A stretch of DNA of 64,000 bases from Streptomyces taklimakanensis. GTDB taxonomy: Bacteria; Actinomycetota; Actinomycetes; Streptomycetales; Streptomycetaceae. Under the pieces are notes generated by a model. That model made no database searches. It saw only the letters and a list, made by a program, of their open reading frames with translations, and was not told where the DNA came from. The translations under genes were made by a program, and so were the position numbers. Positions 16,544-24,890 of this stretch are shown in pieces. The DNA lies in assembly GCF_009709575.1 (NCBI RefSeq), contig NZ_WIXO01000001.1, forward strand, positions 4,838,001 through 4,902,000. The letters run 5' to 3'. Numbering within the stretch: the first letter of the stretch is position 1; every line of letters starts with the position of its first letter.

Positions 16544-18571
16544 ATGACGCCCGCCACCGCCCCGTACGGCACCTGGACGTCCCCGATCGATGCCCGCACG
16601 GTCGCCGCGCACGACGGCCGGCCCGAGTACGTGGGCACCGTCGGGCAGGAGGTGTGGTGGACCGAGCCCCGCCCCGCCGAGGGCGGACGCCGGTCCCTGA
16701 TGCGGCTGCGCCCGGACGGCACCGGACCCGCCGAGTCCGTGCTGCCCGAACCGTGGAGCGTCCGCAGCCGGGTCATCGAGTACGGCGGACGCCCCTGGGC
16801 CGGGACCGAACGCCCCCGGGGCGGGCCGCTGCTCGTCTTCGTCCACGGGCCCGACCAGCGGATGTACGCGTTCGAGCCGGACGCCCCCGGCGGCGGACCG
16901 CGCCCGCTGACCCCTCTCTCCCCGGTCGGCGAGGGCCTGCGCTGGGTCGATCCGGTGGTGCTGCCGGAGCGGGACGAGGTGTGGTGCGTGCTGGAGGAGT
17001 TCACCGGCGCACGCCCCACCGACGTGCGCCGCGTGCTCGCCGCCGTGCCCCTGGACGGCTCGGCCGCCGAGGACCGCACCCGGGTGCGGGAGCTGACCGA
17101 CGGCGCCGACCGCTTCGTCACCGGTCCCCGGCTCTCGCCCGACGGGCGACGCGCGGCGTGGCTGGCCTGGAACCACCCGAGGATGCCCTGGGACGGTACG
17201 GAGGTCCGCCTCGCCGACGTCACCGACCGAGGAACCCTGACGGACGCGCGGCCCGTCGCCGGCGGCCCCGACGAGTCGGTCGTCCAGGTCGACTGGGCCG
17301 CGGACGGCTCGTTGCTGTACTCCGGCGACGCGAGCGGCTGGTGGAACCTGTACCGCCTGGACGTCGGCGCGGACGGAAGCGGGACCGGGAGCGGCGGCCG
17401 GGCGACCGCCCTCTGCCCCCGCCAGGAGGAGTTCGGCGGCCCGCTGTGGCGGATCGGCAGCCAGTGGTTCCAGCCGCTGGAGAACGGCCTGGTCGCCGTC
17501 CTCCACGGGGTGGGCCCCCTGCGCCTGGGCATCCTGGAACCGGCCGGCGGGGAGCCGGCCGACGCGCCCGGCCCGTGGACCGAGTGGTCCCCGACCCTGG
17601 CCGTCGCGGGCACCCGCGTCATCGGCGTCGCCGCCGGCCCGCACCGCACCCACGAGGTCGTGGAGCTGGACACCTGCACCGGCCACGCCCTGGTCGTCGG
17701 GGCCGAACACACCGACCCGGTGGACCCCGCGTACTACCCCGAGCCCGAGACGCGCCTCTTCCGCGGCCCCGACGGACGCGAGATCCACGCCCGGCTCGCC
17801 CCGCCGCGCAACCCCGCACACCGGGCACCCGACGGAGAGCTGCCGCCGTACGTCGTCCGGGCCCACGGCGGGCCCACCGGGCGGGACCCGCTCGCACTGG
17901 ACCTGGAGACCGCCTACTTCACCTCGCGCGGCATCGGCGTCGCCGTGGTCGACTACGGCGGCTCGACCGGGTACGGCCGCGCCTACCGCGAGCGGCTGCG
18001 GGGACAGTGGGGCGTGGTCGACGTCGAGGACTGCGCGGCCGTCGCGCGCGCCCTGGTCGAGGAGGGCACCGCCGACCCCGCCCGGCTCGCCATACGCGGC
18101 GGCAGCGCCGGCGGCTGGACCACCGCCGTCTCCCTCACCTCGCCCCTGGCCGAGGGGCTGTACGCCTGCGGCACGATCGCCTACCCGATCCTGGACCTGG
18201 AGGGATGGGCGACCGGCGAGACCCACGACTTCGAGTCGCGGTACCCGATCTCCCTGGTCGGCGAGGTGGAGGAGCACCCCGAGCGCTACCGCGACCGCTC
18301 GCCCGTGCACCACGCCGACCGCGTCACCACGCCGTTTCTGCTGCTCCAGGGGCTGGAGGACAGGATCTGCCCGCCGGTCCAGTGCGACCGCTTCCTGGCG
18401 GCCATCGCCGACCGCGGGGTGCCGCACGCCTACCTGACCTTCGAGGGGGAGGGCCACGGCTTCCACAAGGCGGAGACCATCGTCCGGGCCGTCGAGGCCG
18501 AACTCTCCCTCTACGCCCACGCCTTCGGCTTCGACCGGCCGGACGTCCCCCCGCTGGAGCTGGACGGATGA
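16544..18571 (+). CDS. S9 family prolyl oligopeptidase-type serine peptidase
   Basis: A 675-residue protein with an N-terminal seven-bladed beta-propeller (about 1-400; repeated WDxxxVRLADV-like strands) and a C-terminal alpha/beta hydrolase. The catalytic triad is Ser in RGGSAGGWTTA, Asp in GLEDRICPP and His in EGHGFHK. It is S9C-like (acylaminoacyl/dipeptidyl peptidase type). No signal peptide is present, so it acts in the cytoplasm on short peptides entering the propeller. The ATG at 16544 follows GGAG at 9 bases. Its stop overlaps the next start (ATGA). Confidence 0.92.
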   Translation: MTPATAPYGTWTSPIDARTVAAHDGRPEYVGTVGQEVWWTEPRPAEGGRRSLMRLRPDGTGPAESVLPEPWSVRSRVIEYGGRPWAGTERPRGGPLLVFVHGPDQRMYAFEPDAPGGGPRPLTPLSPVGEGLRWVDPVVLPERDEVWCVLEEFTGARPTDVRRVLAAVPLDGSAAEDRTRVRELTDGADRFVTGPRLSPDGRRAAWLAWNHPRMPWDGTEVRLADVTDRGTLTDARPVAGGPDESVVQVDWAADGSLLYSGDASGWWNLYRLDVGADGSGTGSGGRATALCPRQEEFGGPLWRIGSQWFQPLENGLVAVLHGVGPLRLGILEPAGGEPADAPGPWTEWSPTLAVAGTRVIGVAAGPHRTHEVVELDTCTGHALVVGAEHTDPVDPAYYPEPETRLFRGPDGREIHARLAPPRNPAHRAPDGELPPYVVRAHGGPTGRDPLALDLETAYFTSRGIGVAVVDYGGSTGYGRAYRERLRGQWGVVDVEDCAAVARALVEEGTADPARLAIRGGSAGGWTTAVSLTSPLAEGLYACGTIAYPILDLEGWATGETHDFESRYPISLVGEVEEHPERYRDRSPVHHADRVTTPFLLLQGLEDRICPPVQCDRFLAAIADRGVPHAYLTFEGEGHGFHKAETIVRAVEAELSLYAHAFGFDRPDVPPLELDG

Positions 18572-19554
18572 CCGGCGCCCCCGCGGCGCCCCCGCCCCCT
18601 CCGGAGGCCGTCGACCGCCCCCGCGCCCGACCGCCGGTCCGCCCCCGGCGGTTGCGGCCCGGCGACCGGGTGGCGATCGTCGCCCCCAGCGGCCCGGTGC
18701 TCCGCGAGCGGTTGGACGCGGGCCTGGACGTCCTGCGCGGCTGGGACCTGGACCCGCAGGTCATGCCGCACGTCCTGGACGTCCACCCGGAGCTGGACCA
18801 CCTCGCCGGCACCGACGCCGACCGGGCCCGCGACCTGACCGACGCCTGGTGCGACCCGTCCGTCGCGGCCGTCCTCGCCGCACGCGGCGGCTACGGAGCC
18901 CAACGGATGGTGGAGCTGGTGGACTGGGAGGCGATGCGGGCCGCCGGCCCCAAGGTGTTCGTCGGCTACAGCGACATCACCGCGCTGCACGAGGCCGTCG
19001 CCGCCCGGCTGGGGCTGGTCACCCTGCACGGTCCGATGCCCGCCACCGCCTCCTTCCTCAAGGACGCCGACACCCAGGACCACCTGCGCCGCACCCTCCT
19101 CGCGCCGGAGACGGTCACCGAGATCGCCCCGCCGGCCGCCCGCACCCTGGTGCCCGGCCGCGCCCACGGCACCACCTTCGGCGGCTGCCTCTCCCTGCTG
19201 GCCGGCGAACTCGGCGTCCGCGGCCGACGCCCCGCCCGCCCGGCCGGCGGCATCCTGCTGCTGGAGGACGTCGGGGAGAAGCCCTACCGCCTCGACGGAC
19301 ACCTCACCCACCTGCTGCGCTCGGGGGCGCTGGACGACGTGACGGGCGTCGTGCTGGGCTCCTGGCACGACTGCGGCCCCTACGAGGAGGTCCGCGCGGT
19401 GCTGCTGGACCGACTCGTCCCGCTGGGCGTCCCGGTGGTGGAGGAGATGGGCTTCGGCCACGGCCCGACGACCCGCACCCTCCCGCTGGGCGTGCCCGCC
19501 ACCCTGGACGCCGACGCGTGCGTCCTCACCCTGGAGGAACCCGCACTGACATGA
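18568..19554 (+). CDS. S66 family LD-carboxypeptidase
   Basis: A 328-residue serine peptidase of family S66, which cleaves the L-Lys/DAP-D-Ala bond of murein tetrapeptides or related self-immunity peptides. Visible hallmarks: LRPGDRVAIVAPSGP near the N-terminus, the nucleophile Ser in VGYSDITALH, Glu in LLLEDVGEKPYRLD and His in GFGHGPTTRTLPLG. A Pro-rich N-terminal extension of about 25 residues precedes the domain. ATG 18568 overlaps the S9 stop; its own stop overlaps the DinB start. Its presence with DppA argues for metabolism of D-amino-acid-containing peptides. Confidence 0.92.
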   Translation: MTGAPAAPPPPPEAVDRPRARPPVRPRRLRPGDRVAIVAPSGPVLRERLDAGLDVLRGWDLDPQVMPHVLDVHPELDHLAGTDADRARDLTDAWCDPSVAAVLAARGGYGAQRMVELVDWEAMRAAGPKVFVGYSDITALHEAVAARLGLVTLHGPMPATASFLKDADTQDHLRRTLLAPETVTEIAPPAARTLVPGRAHGTTFGGCLSLLAGELGVRGRRPARPAGGILLLEDVGEKPYRLDGHLTHLLRSGALDDVTGVVLGSWHDCGPYEEVRAVLLDRLVPLGVPVVEEMGFGHGPTTRTLPLGVPATLDADACVLTLEEPALT

Positions 19555-20087
19555 CCGGAACCCTCACGGACGGCACCCCGCTGCCGGAGCCCCCGCGCAC
19601 CCTCCCGCCCGACCCGCACGGGATGCTGCTCGCCTACCTGGACCACTACCGCGACACCGTGCTGCGGAAGCTCGACGGACTCGACGAGGCCGAACTGCGC
19701 CACAGCCGGCTGCCCTCGGGCTGGAGCCCGCTGGAGCTGCTCCGCCACCTGGCCTGCGTCGAACGCAGGTGGCTGCGCTGGGGCTTCCTGGCCGAGCCGG
19801 TCGAGGACCCCTGGGCGGACCGGGACGCCGACGGCCGCTGGCACGTCCCCGACGGCACGACGCCCGCGGAGGTCGTGGAGCACTTCCGCGCCGAATGCGC
19901 CCGCTCCCGCGAGATCGCCTCCTCGGCCGCGCTCACCGACCGCGCCGCCCTCGGGGGCCGCTTCACCACCGAGGAGAAGGCGCCGACCCTGGCCTGGATC
20001 CTCTTCCACCTCCTCCAGGAGTACGCCCGCCACGCCGGTCACCTCGACATCGTCCGCGAACTGGCCGACGGCGCCGTGGGGGAGTGA
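19551..20087 (+). CDS. DinB-like/DUF664 four-helix protein
   Basis: A 178-residue protein of the DinB superfamily. Metal-type His residues typical of these bundles are present: LLRHLACVERRWLRWGF, the mid-region EHFRAECARSRE and the C-terminal HLLQEYARHAGHLDIVRE. DinB/YfiT proteins act as thiol-dependent transferases or unknown enzymes. It overlaps the S66 stop (ATGA) and ends the peptidase operon. Its role there is unclear; mycothiol- or bacillithiol-dependent chemistry is a family-level possibility only. Confidence 0.88.
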   Translation: MTGTLTDGTPLPEPPRTLPPDPHGMLLAYLDHYRDTVLRKLDGLDEAELRHSRLPSGWSPLELLRHLACVERRWLRWGFLAEPVEDPWADRDADGRWHVPDGTTPAEVVEHFRAECARSREIASSAALTDRAALGGRFTTEEKAPTLAWILFHLLQEYARHAGHLDIVRELADGAVGE

Positions 20088-20109
20088 GGCCGGACCGGAC
20101 CGGGCCGGG

Positions 20110-20134
20110 CCTCGCGGGTCACAGCCCCGCGAGG
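20110..20134. terminator. Bidirectional hairpin between convergent genes
   Basis: CCTCGCGGG (20110-20118) pairs with CCCGCGAGG (20126-20134). The right arm overlaps the end of the kinase gene, and the stem sits in the 31-base gap between the convergent genes. Confidence 0.6.
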
Positions 20135-21060
20135 TCCGCCACGATCCGTGCCTCGCGCATGATCGCGACACCGCTCTCCGCGTCGCCCGTCCGGTCCACC
20201 GTCCACAGCGCCGACTCCACGCGCCGCGCCACCGCCCACGCCTGGAGCCGCGCTGCGTCCACGCCGAGCGCGTCGGCGACCAGCGCGCACCGCGCGGCGA
20301 CCGGCGGACGCGGATCGGGCCGGGCGAAGGGATCGTCGATCTGCTCGATCAGCGGCCAGGGGTCGTACAGCGGATCGCCCACCATCGGCTTGGCGTCGAT
20401 GGCGAGCCAACCCCGCCGGGAGGCCAGGACGTTGCCGGGGTTGAGGTCGCCGTGCGCCACCACCTCGCGGTCGGCCGTGGCGGGCAGCTCACGCAACAGC
20501 CGCACACCCAGCGCCACCAGGGCGGGGTCGAAGCCGGAGGGCCGCAGCCGTGCCGCGCGCTCCTCGGCGACCTCCGCCCACCCGGCGGTCACGTCCGCCA
20601 TCCGCTCCAGACCCGTGTCCGACGGCACGGGCACGCTCCACAGCTCGCGCAGCAGGCGGGCCCCGACCAGCAGCCGCTCCTCGGCGGGCGCCCCGCCGGC
20701 GTCCCCCAGCTCGGTGCCGGGGACGCAGCGCTCCAGCAGCAGGGCGTACCGCTCGGCGTCGTGCGCGTACACCCGCACCGCGCCCCGGCCGTCCCACAAC
20801 CGCAGCGCCTCGCCCTCCCCGGCCGCCTCCCGGTGCGGCCAGCTCACCTTGAGCACGGCCTCGGAACCGTCCGCCCGCCGCACCGGCGCCACCCACGAAC
20901 AGCTTCCTTTGGCGAACGGCTCCCCGGGCGTCACCTCCCAGCGCTCGGCCAACTCCCGCACCAGTTCCGGCAGTCGCCCCAGCCACGCGCTCCCGCCCGG
21001 ATAGCCGGAGACGGTGCGGACGACGGGCAGCGTGGGGGGCACCAGCTCTGCGGTGGACAT
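20119..21060 (-). CDS. Aminoglycoside/hydroxyurea kinase family phosphotransferase
   Basis: A 313-residue kinase-fold phosphotransferase of the streptomycin 6-kinase/APH(6)-hydroxyurea resistance family. The catalytic loop is VAHGDLNPGNVL and the metal motif is LAIDAKPMVGDPLYD, the latter characteristic of this family; EAVLKVSWPH holds the ATP-binding Lys. Such genes are common in Streptomyces chromosomes and may phosphorylate streptomycin-like compounds or an unknown natural substrate. ATG 21060. It is divergent from the SDR gene by 95 bases. Resistance to any drug is not shown by the sequence. Confidence 0.9.
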   Translation of the reverse strand: MSTAELVPPTLPVVRTVSGYPGGSAWLGRLPELVRELAERWEVTPGEPFAKGSCSWVAPVRRADGSEAVLKVSWPHREAAGEGEALRLWDGRGAVRVYAHDAERYALLLERCVPGTELGDAGGAPAEERLLVGARLLRELWSVPVPSDTGLERMADVTAGWAEVAEERAARLRPSGFDPALVALGVRLLRELPATADREVVAHGDLNPGNVLASRRGWLAIDAKPMVGDPLYDPWPLIEQIDDPFARPDPRPPVAARCALVADALGVDAARLQAWAVARRVESALWTVDRTGDAESGVAIMREARIVADLAGL

Positions 21061-21155
21061 GGGTCGAGCCTACGGCCGCGGCCGCGGAAGGCGTGCCCGA
21101 ACGCCGTGTCCGAATGCCGCCGGACTCCGCGGACGCGCCGTACGAGGATCGAGCC

Positions 21156-21935
21156 ATGTCATGGACAACGACCGACACGACCGACACGACCGACCTGAAC
21201 GACCTGTCCGGCAGGGTGGCGCTGGTGACCGGCGGCAGCCGCGGCATCGGCGAGGCCGTGGCGCTGCGCCTGGCCCGGGACGGCGCCGACGTGGCACTGA
21301 CCCACCGGGACTCCGGGGAACGCGCCGAACGGGTGGTGGAGCGGATCAAGGCCATCGGCCGCCGCGCCCGCGCGGTGCGCGCCGACAACGCCGACCCGGC
21401 CGCCGTCCGCGCCGCCGTGGAGACCACCGTGGCGGAGTTCGGGCGCCTGGACATCCTGGTCAACAACGCCGGGACCGGTGTCCTCGCGCCGATCGAACAG
21501 ATCACGGCGGAGGACGTCGACAGGGTGCTGCACGTCAACGTCCGCGCCCCCTACCTGTTCTGTCAGGCCGCCGTCGCCCATCTCGAAGAGGGCGGACGGA
21601 TCGTGACCATCGGCAGTTGCATGGCCGAGCGTGTCGCCTTTCCCGGCGGCTCCCTCTACGCCACCGGCAAGGCCGCCCTGACCGGCCTGACCAAGGCGTT
21701 GGCCAGGGAGTTGGGCCCCCGCGGCATCACGGCCAACCTCGTCCACCCCGGCCCGATCGACACCGAGATGAATCCGGCGGACGGGCCCGGCGCGGAGGCC
21801 CAGAGCGACCTCACCGCGCTGGGGCGCTACGGACGCCCCGAGGAGGTGGCGGCGACGGTGGCGCACCTGGTCGGCTCCCAGGGCCGCTACATCACCGGTG
21901 CCTCCATCGCCGTGGACGGCGGCTTCGCCGCCTGA
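21156..21935 (+). CDS. SDR family NAD(P)-dependent oxidoreductase
   Basis: A 259-residue classical short-chain dehydrogenase. Seen: VALVTGGSRGIGEAVA (Rossmann TGxxxGxG), NNAGTGV, active-site Ser-Tyr-Lys in IGSCMAERVAFPGGSLYATGK and PGPIDTEM. FabG/3-oxoacyl reductase-like, exact substrate unknown. ATG 21156 (MSWTTTD) is chosen as the nearest start to the domain. The next 12 codons contain a triplicated ACCGACACG-type repeat giving a Thr-Asp-rich tail that varies in such proteins. The PPTase gene follows after 284 bases. Confidence 0.92.
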   Translation: MSWTTTDTTDTTDLNDLSGRVALVTGGSRGIGEAVALRLARDGADVALTHRDSGERAERVVERIKAIGRRARAVRADNADPAAVRAAVETTVAEFGRLDILVNNAGTGVLAPIEQITAEDVDRVLHVNVRAPYLFCQAAVAHLEEGGRIVTIGSCMAERVAFPGGSLYATGKAALTGLTKALARELGPRGITANLVHPGPIDTEMNPADGPGAEAQSDLTALGRYGRPEEVAATVAHLVGSQGRYITGASIAVDGGFAA

Positions 21936-21953
21936 GCCGGGACCCCTCCCGGC

Positions 21954-21971
21954 ACCGTTCTTCGGGACGGT
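21954..21971 (+). terminator. Weak hairpin after the SDR gene
   Basis: ACCGT and ACGGT enclose an 8-base loop 18 bases past the SDR stop; short stem, so only a tentative terminator. Confidence 0.35.
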
Positions 21972-22219
21972 CCTCCCCACCCCGGCGTCCGTCCGCCGCC
22001 CGGCGGCGGGGGGCGCCGGCTGTGTCGGGGGCGCGCCGAACCCCCGCGCACCGGGCACAACGCCTTCCGATGGCTGCGGAAACCGGTGCCGGACGCGGCC
22101 GGGTTCGAGATAGTGGTGGCGGAGCACCAAGGACGCCTCTTCGGCGTCCGCGTCCGCCCGCGGCGTCCCCGAGCCGTCCCGAACCGGCACGCCGTACCGC
22201 CGAGCCCTGGAGGAGACCG

Positions 22220-22864
22220 TTGAAGCTGCACGTACTGCGGGTGTCCGAGCACGCGGCCGACGCGCGTGACGGCGCGGTGCTGTCGGAGGAGGAGCGGGCC
22301 CGGTGCGCGGCGTTCGTCCGGGAGGAGGACCGCGACCGCTACCGCGTCGCCCACACGGCCCTGCGCCGGGAACTCGCCGGTCTGCTGGGCACCGACCCGA
22401 CCGCCGTGCCCTTCACCCGCGAGGCGTGCCCGTTGTGCGGCGGGCCGCACGGTCGTCCCGCGGTGCCCGGCAACCCGGTGCACTTCTCGCTCTCCCACTC
22501 GGGCGACCTGGTGGTGCTGGCCTTCGACGACGCCCCCGTCGGCGTCGACGTCGAGGCGTACCCCACGGCCGCCGTCGTCGCCGAGACCGCGTCCGTCCTC
22601 CACCCGCGCGAGCGCGCCGAACTCGGCGGGCTGCCGGCGTCCCACCGGCCGGCCGCGTTCGCCCGCTGCTGGACGCGGAAGGAGGCCTACCTCAAGGGCA
22701 CCGGCACCGGGCTGGGCGAGGCCCCGTCGGTGACCTACGTCGGCAGCCTGGCGGTGCCCGCGGAGGTGCCCGGCTGGACGATCGGCGACGTGCCGGTCCC
22801 CGACGGTTACGCGGCGGCCGTCGCCGTCGCCGTCCCCCGTCCGGCCGACCCCGGCACCCCGTAG
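22220..22864 (+). CDS. Sfp-type 4'-phosphopantetheinyl transferase
   Basis: A 214-residue PPTase that would transfer phosphopantetheine from CoA to carrier proteins of polyketide, peptide or lysine pathways. Hallmarks: HFSLSHSGDLVVLAF, VGVDVEAY (magnesium site, GVDxE) and WTRKEAYLKGTGTGL (WxxKEAxxK). Rare TTG start at 22220, fixed by GGAGGAG 4 bases upstream; no other start suits the N-terminus LKLHVLRVSEH. A CPLCGGPHGRP insert with two Cys sits before the core, as in several actinobacterial members. No biosynthetic cluster is next to it, so it is probably a general-purpose enzyme. Confidence 0.93.
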   Translation: MKLHVLRVSEHAADARDGAVLSEEERARCAAFVREEDRDRYRVAHTALRRELAGLLGTDPTAVPFTREACPLCGGPHGRPAVPGNPVHFSLSHSGDLVVLAFDDAPVGVDVEAYPTAAVVAETASVLHPRERAELGGLPASHRPAAFARCWTRKEAYLKGTGTGLGEAPSVTYVGSLAVPAEVPGWTIGDVPVPDGYAAAVAVAVPRPADPGTP

Positions 22865-22911
22865 GGCGGACCCACCGGGCGGAGCGCGGGCGGCGCGCCC
22901 ATGGTGGAGGC

Positions 22912-23178
22912 ATGAGCGCACGGCGGAGATCGCACAGGAGGACGGAGCCCGGGGCGGACGGGACCGGCGCGCCGTCCGGGTGGCGCGGCCTCGTGACGCC
23001 CGGCAGGGCACTGGTGTTCCTGCTGCTGGTCGCCGGCATCGTCTTCGTCTTCCAGAACACCGGGCGGACCGAGATCCGGCTGTTGGTGCCCGTGGTCACC
23101 ATGCCGCTGTGGGTCGCGCTGCTGATCCCGGGCGCCATCGGCCTGTTGACGGGCATGTACCTCGTCCGCCGCCGGTAG
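22912..23178 (+). CDS. LapA-domain small membrane protein
   Basis: An 88-residue protein with a basic N-terminus (about 1-30) and two membrane helices (RALVFLLLVAGIVFVFQNTG and MPLWVALLIPGAIGLLTGMYLV). The FVFQNTGRTEIRLL signature between helices is that of LapA/DUF1049 proteins, linked to envelope assembly in other bacteria. ATG 22912 follows GGTGGAGG directly. Separated by 47 bases from the PPTase gene and possibly co-transcribed. Specific role in actinobacteria not known. Confidence 0.85.
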   Translation: MSARRRSHRRTEPGADGTGAPSGWRGLVTPGRALVFLLLVAGIVFVFQNTGRTEIRLLVPVVTMPLWVALLIPGAIGLLTGMYLVRRR

Positions 23179-23284
23179 GGGCGTCCGCCTCCCGGCTCCG
23201 GCCGCCGATCCGCCGATCCGCCGTCCGGGGCGCGTACCGGGCGGCGGCAGGAATGATCGCGCCGGCGGGGAAGTTGTGCCGGAC

Positions 23285-24208
23285 ATGAAGGCAATCGCTC
23301 TGAAGCAGTACGGCGGCCCCGACGACCTGGAACTGATGGACCTGCCCGAACCCAAGCTCGGCCCGGACTCGGTCCTGGTGCGGGTGAAGGCGGCCGGGGT
23401 GAACCCGGTGGACTGGAAGGTCGGAGCCGGCTACCTCGATCCGATCCTCGACGCGCACTTCCCGCTGGTCCCCGGCTGGGACGTGGCGGGCGTCGTGGAG
23501 CGGACCGGGCCGGACGCGGGGGAGTTCTCCCCCGGTGACGAGGTGATCGGGTACGTCCGCAAGGACTGGGCCCAGAACGGCACCTACGCCGAACTCGTCG
23601 CCGCCCCGGTGCGCACCCTGGCCCGCAAGCCCGCGGCGCTGGACTGGCGGCAGGCGGCCGGGCTGCCCCTGGTCGGACTCACCGCCTACCAGTCGCTGAA
23701 CCGGCTGGAGGTGGACGGCGGACAGACGGTGCTGGTCCACGCCGCGGCCGGCGGTGTGGGATCGATGGCCGTGCAGATCGCCGTCGCCCGCGGCGCCCGT
23801 GTCATCGGCACCGCGAGCGAGCGCAACCACGACTTCCTGCGGAGCCTGGGAGCCGAGCCGGTGGTCTACGGGGAGGGGCTGGCCGACCGGGTCCGCGCGC
23901 TGGCCCCCGACGGCGTGGACGCCGCGTTCGACTTCGTCGGCGGTGACGTGGTGGACGTCTCGCAGCAGGTGCTGCGCGACCGTTCCCGGGTGTTGTCGGT
24001 CGTCGACGCCGAGACGATGGCCAAGGGCGGGCACTACCTGTTCGTGCGGCCCGTCCCGGAGGACCTGGCCGCCCTCGCCGACCTCGCGGACGCGGGGAAG
24101 CTGACGGTCGAGGTGGACCGGACGGTGCCGCTGGCCGAGACCGCCGAGGCGTGGCGGCACAACCAGTCCGGGCGCACCCGGGGCAAGGTCGTGATCGAGG
24201 TCGCCTGA
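23285..24208 (+). CDS. Zinc-independent MDR quinone oxidoreductase-type protein
   Basis: A 307-residue medium-chain dehydrogenase/reductase. MKAIALKQYGGPDDLELMDLPEP opens the family; the NADPH motif is VHAAAGGVGSMAVQIA with RVIGTASERNHDFLRSLGAE. No zinc-ligand Cys cluster, so it is of the quinone oxidoreductase class. ATG 23285 is preferred; an in-frame GTG three codons upstream is possible. Monocistronic; ends at a perfect 17-bp terminator shared with the convergent VOC gene. Confidence 0.92.
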   Translation: MKAIALKQYGGPDDLELMDLPEPKLGPDSVLVRVKAAGVNPVDWKVGAGYLDPILDAHFPLVPGWDVAGVVERTGPDAGEFSPGDEVIGYVRKDWAQNGTYAELVAAPVRTLARKPAALDWRQAAGLPLVGLTAYQSLNRLEVDGGQTVLVHAAAGGVGSMAVQIAVARGARVIGTASERNHDFLRSLGAEPVVYGEGLADRVRALAPDGVDAAFDFVGGDVVDVSQQVLRDRSRVLSVVDAETMAKGGHYLFVRPVPEDLAALADLADAGKLTVEVDRTVPLAETAEAWRHNQSGRTRGKVVIEVA

Positions 24209-24227
24209 CGGCCGCGGCCGAACGCCG

Positions 24228-24265
24228 TCGGAGCGTCCGGGCCCGGAAGGGCCCGGACGCTCCGA
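24228..24265. terminator. Perfect 17-bp bidirectional terminator
   Basis: A 17-bp perfect stem (24228-24244 with 24249-24265) closed by a GGAA tetraloop, between convergent oxidoreductase and VOC genes. Confidence 0.85.
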
Positions 24266-24271
24266 TCCGGT

Positions 24272-24358
24272 CCGGTCACCGTCGGCCCGCCGTGCGGCGA
24301 GCGGTCACTGTCGATCCGCCGTGCGGCGAGCGGTCACTGTCGATCCGCCGTGCGGCGA
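24272..24358. repeat. 29-bp tandem repeat, three copies
   Basis: Three adjoining 29-base units (24272-24300, 24301-24329, 24330-24358). Units 2 and 3 are identical; unit 1 differs at four positions. Each carries CGCCG-TG-CGGCG. Unit 3 supplies the stop codon and last residues of the VOC gene, so the array rewrote its 3' end. Confidence 0.85.
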
Positions 24359-24693
24359 TCGACGTATTCGAAGACCGAGCCGTCCGGGTGGCGGGCCATC
24401 AGAGTGCCGCCGATGGGAGTGGCCTGGGGCCCCGCGATGACCTCGGCGCCCACTTCCCGGAGCGCGGCCGCGGCCTCGTGCACGTCCCGCACCGCCAGGG
24501 TGGCGGTGACCTTGCGCAGGATCTCCATCGGGCCCGGTGGGCCGCTCATCAGCAGGAAGGGGCCCACCGCCGCGGCCGAGACGGGGCCCTGGGCGAACCG
24601 CACGGCCTCGGCGCCGGTGAGCCGCTCGTACACGCCCACCGCCGCGTCCAGGTCGTCGACACACACGCGCAGCGAAGTCCCCAGAATCTCCAT
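24334..24693 (-). CDS. VOC (glyoxalase/bleomycin resistance) family protein
   Basis: A 119-residue vicinal-oxygen-chelate protein, usual length for a single-domain member. It begins MEILGTSLRVCVDDLDAAVGVYERLTG and ends with PIGGTLMARHPDGSVFEYVDRR, including the typical terminal metal-ligand Glu (VFEYV). The last four or five residues (TADRQ) come from the 29-base tandem repeat. Function is not predictable beyond metal-dependent binding or isomerase/dioxygenase chemistry. Faces the oxidoreductase gene across a shared terminator. Confidence 0.85.
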   Translation of the reverse strand: MEILGTSLRVCVDDLDAAVGVYERLTGAEAVRFAQGPVSAAAVGPFLLMSGPPGPMEILRKVTATLAVRDVHEAAAALREVGAEVIAGPQATPIGGTLMARHPDGSVFEYVDRRTADRQ

Positions 24694-24890
24694 GCGGGCG
24701 AGCCTAGTTGGGGGCGCGAACGGTGTCAGGCGCGCCCCGCGGTTGTTTCACCGTGCCCGCCCGCCACGGCCGAGGACGCGTGACCGGGGGCGGCGGGCAC
24801 CGGGCCGTCGCGGCGTAGTCGGCCCCGCCGTCCGAGCGGGTGTGTACCGACGGGCGGACGACTGGGTGGGGAACCGACACCGCGCGGACC

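Noticed and set aside
20119..21060. Dedicated streptomycin resistance gene
   Set aside because: No streptomycin biosynthesis gene is nearby; the family is widespread in non-producers, so only the family-level call is kept.
24272..24358. Possible CRISPR array
   Set aside because: Repeats are tandem without spacers and only three units exist.
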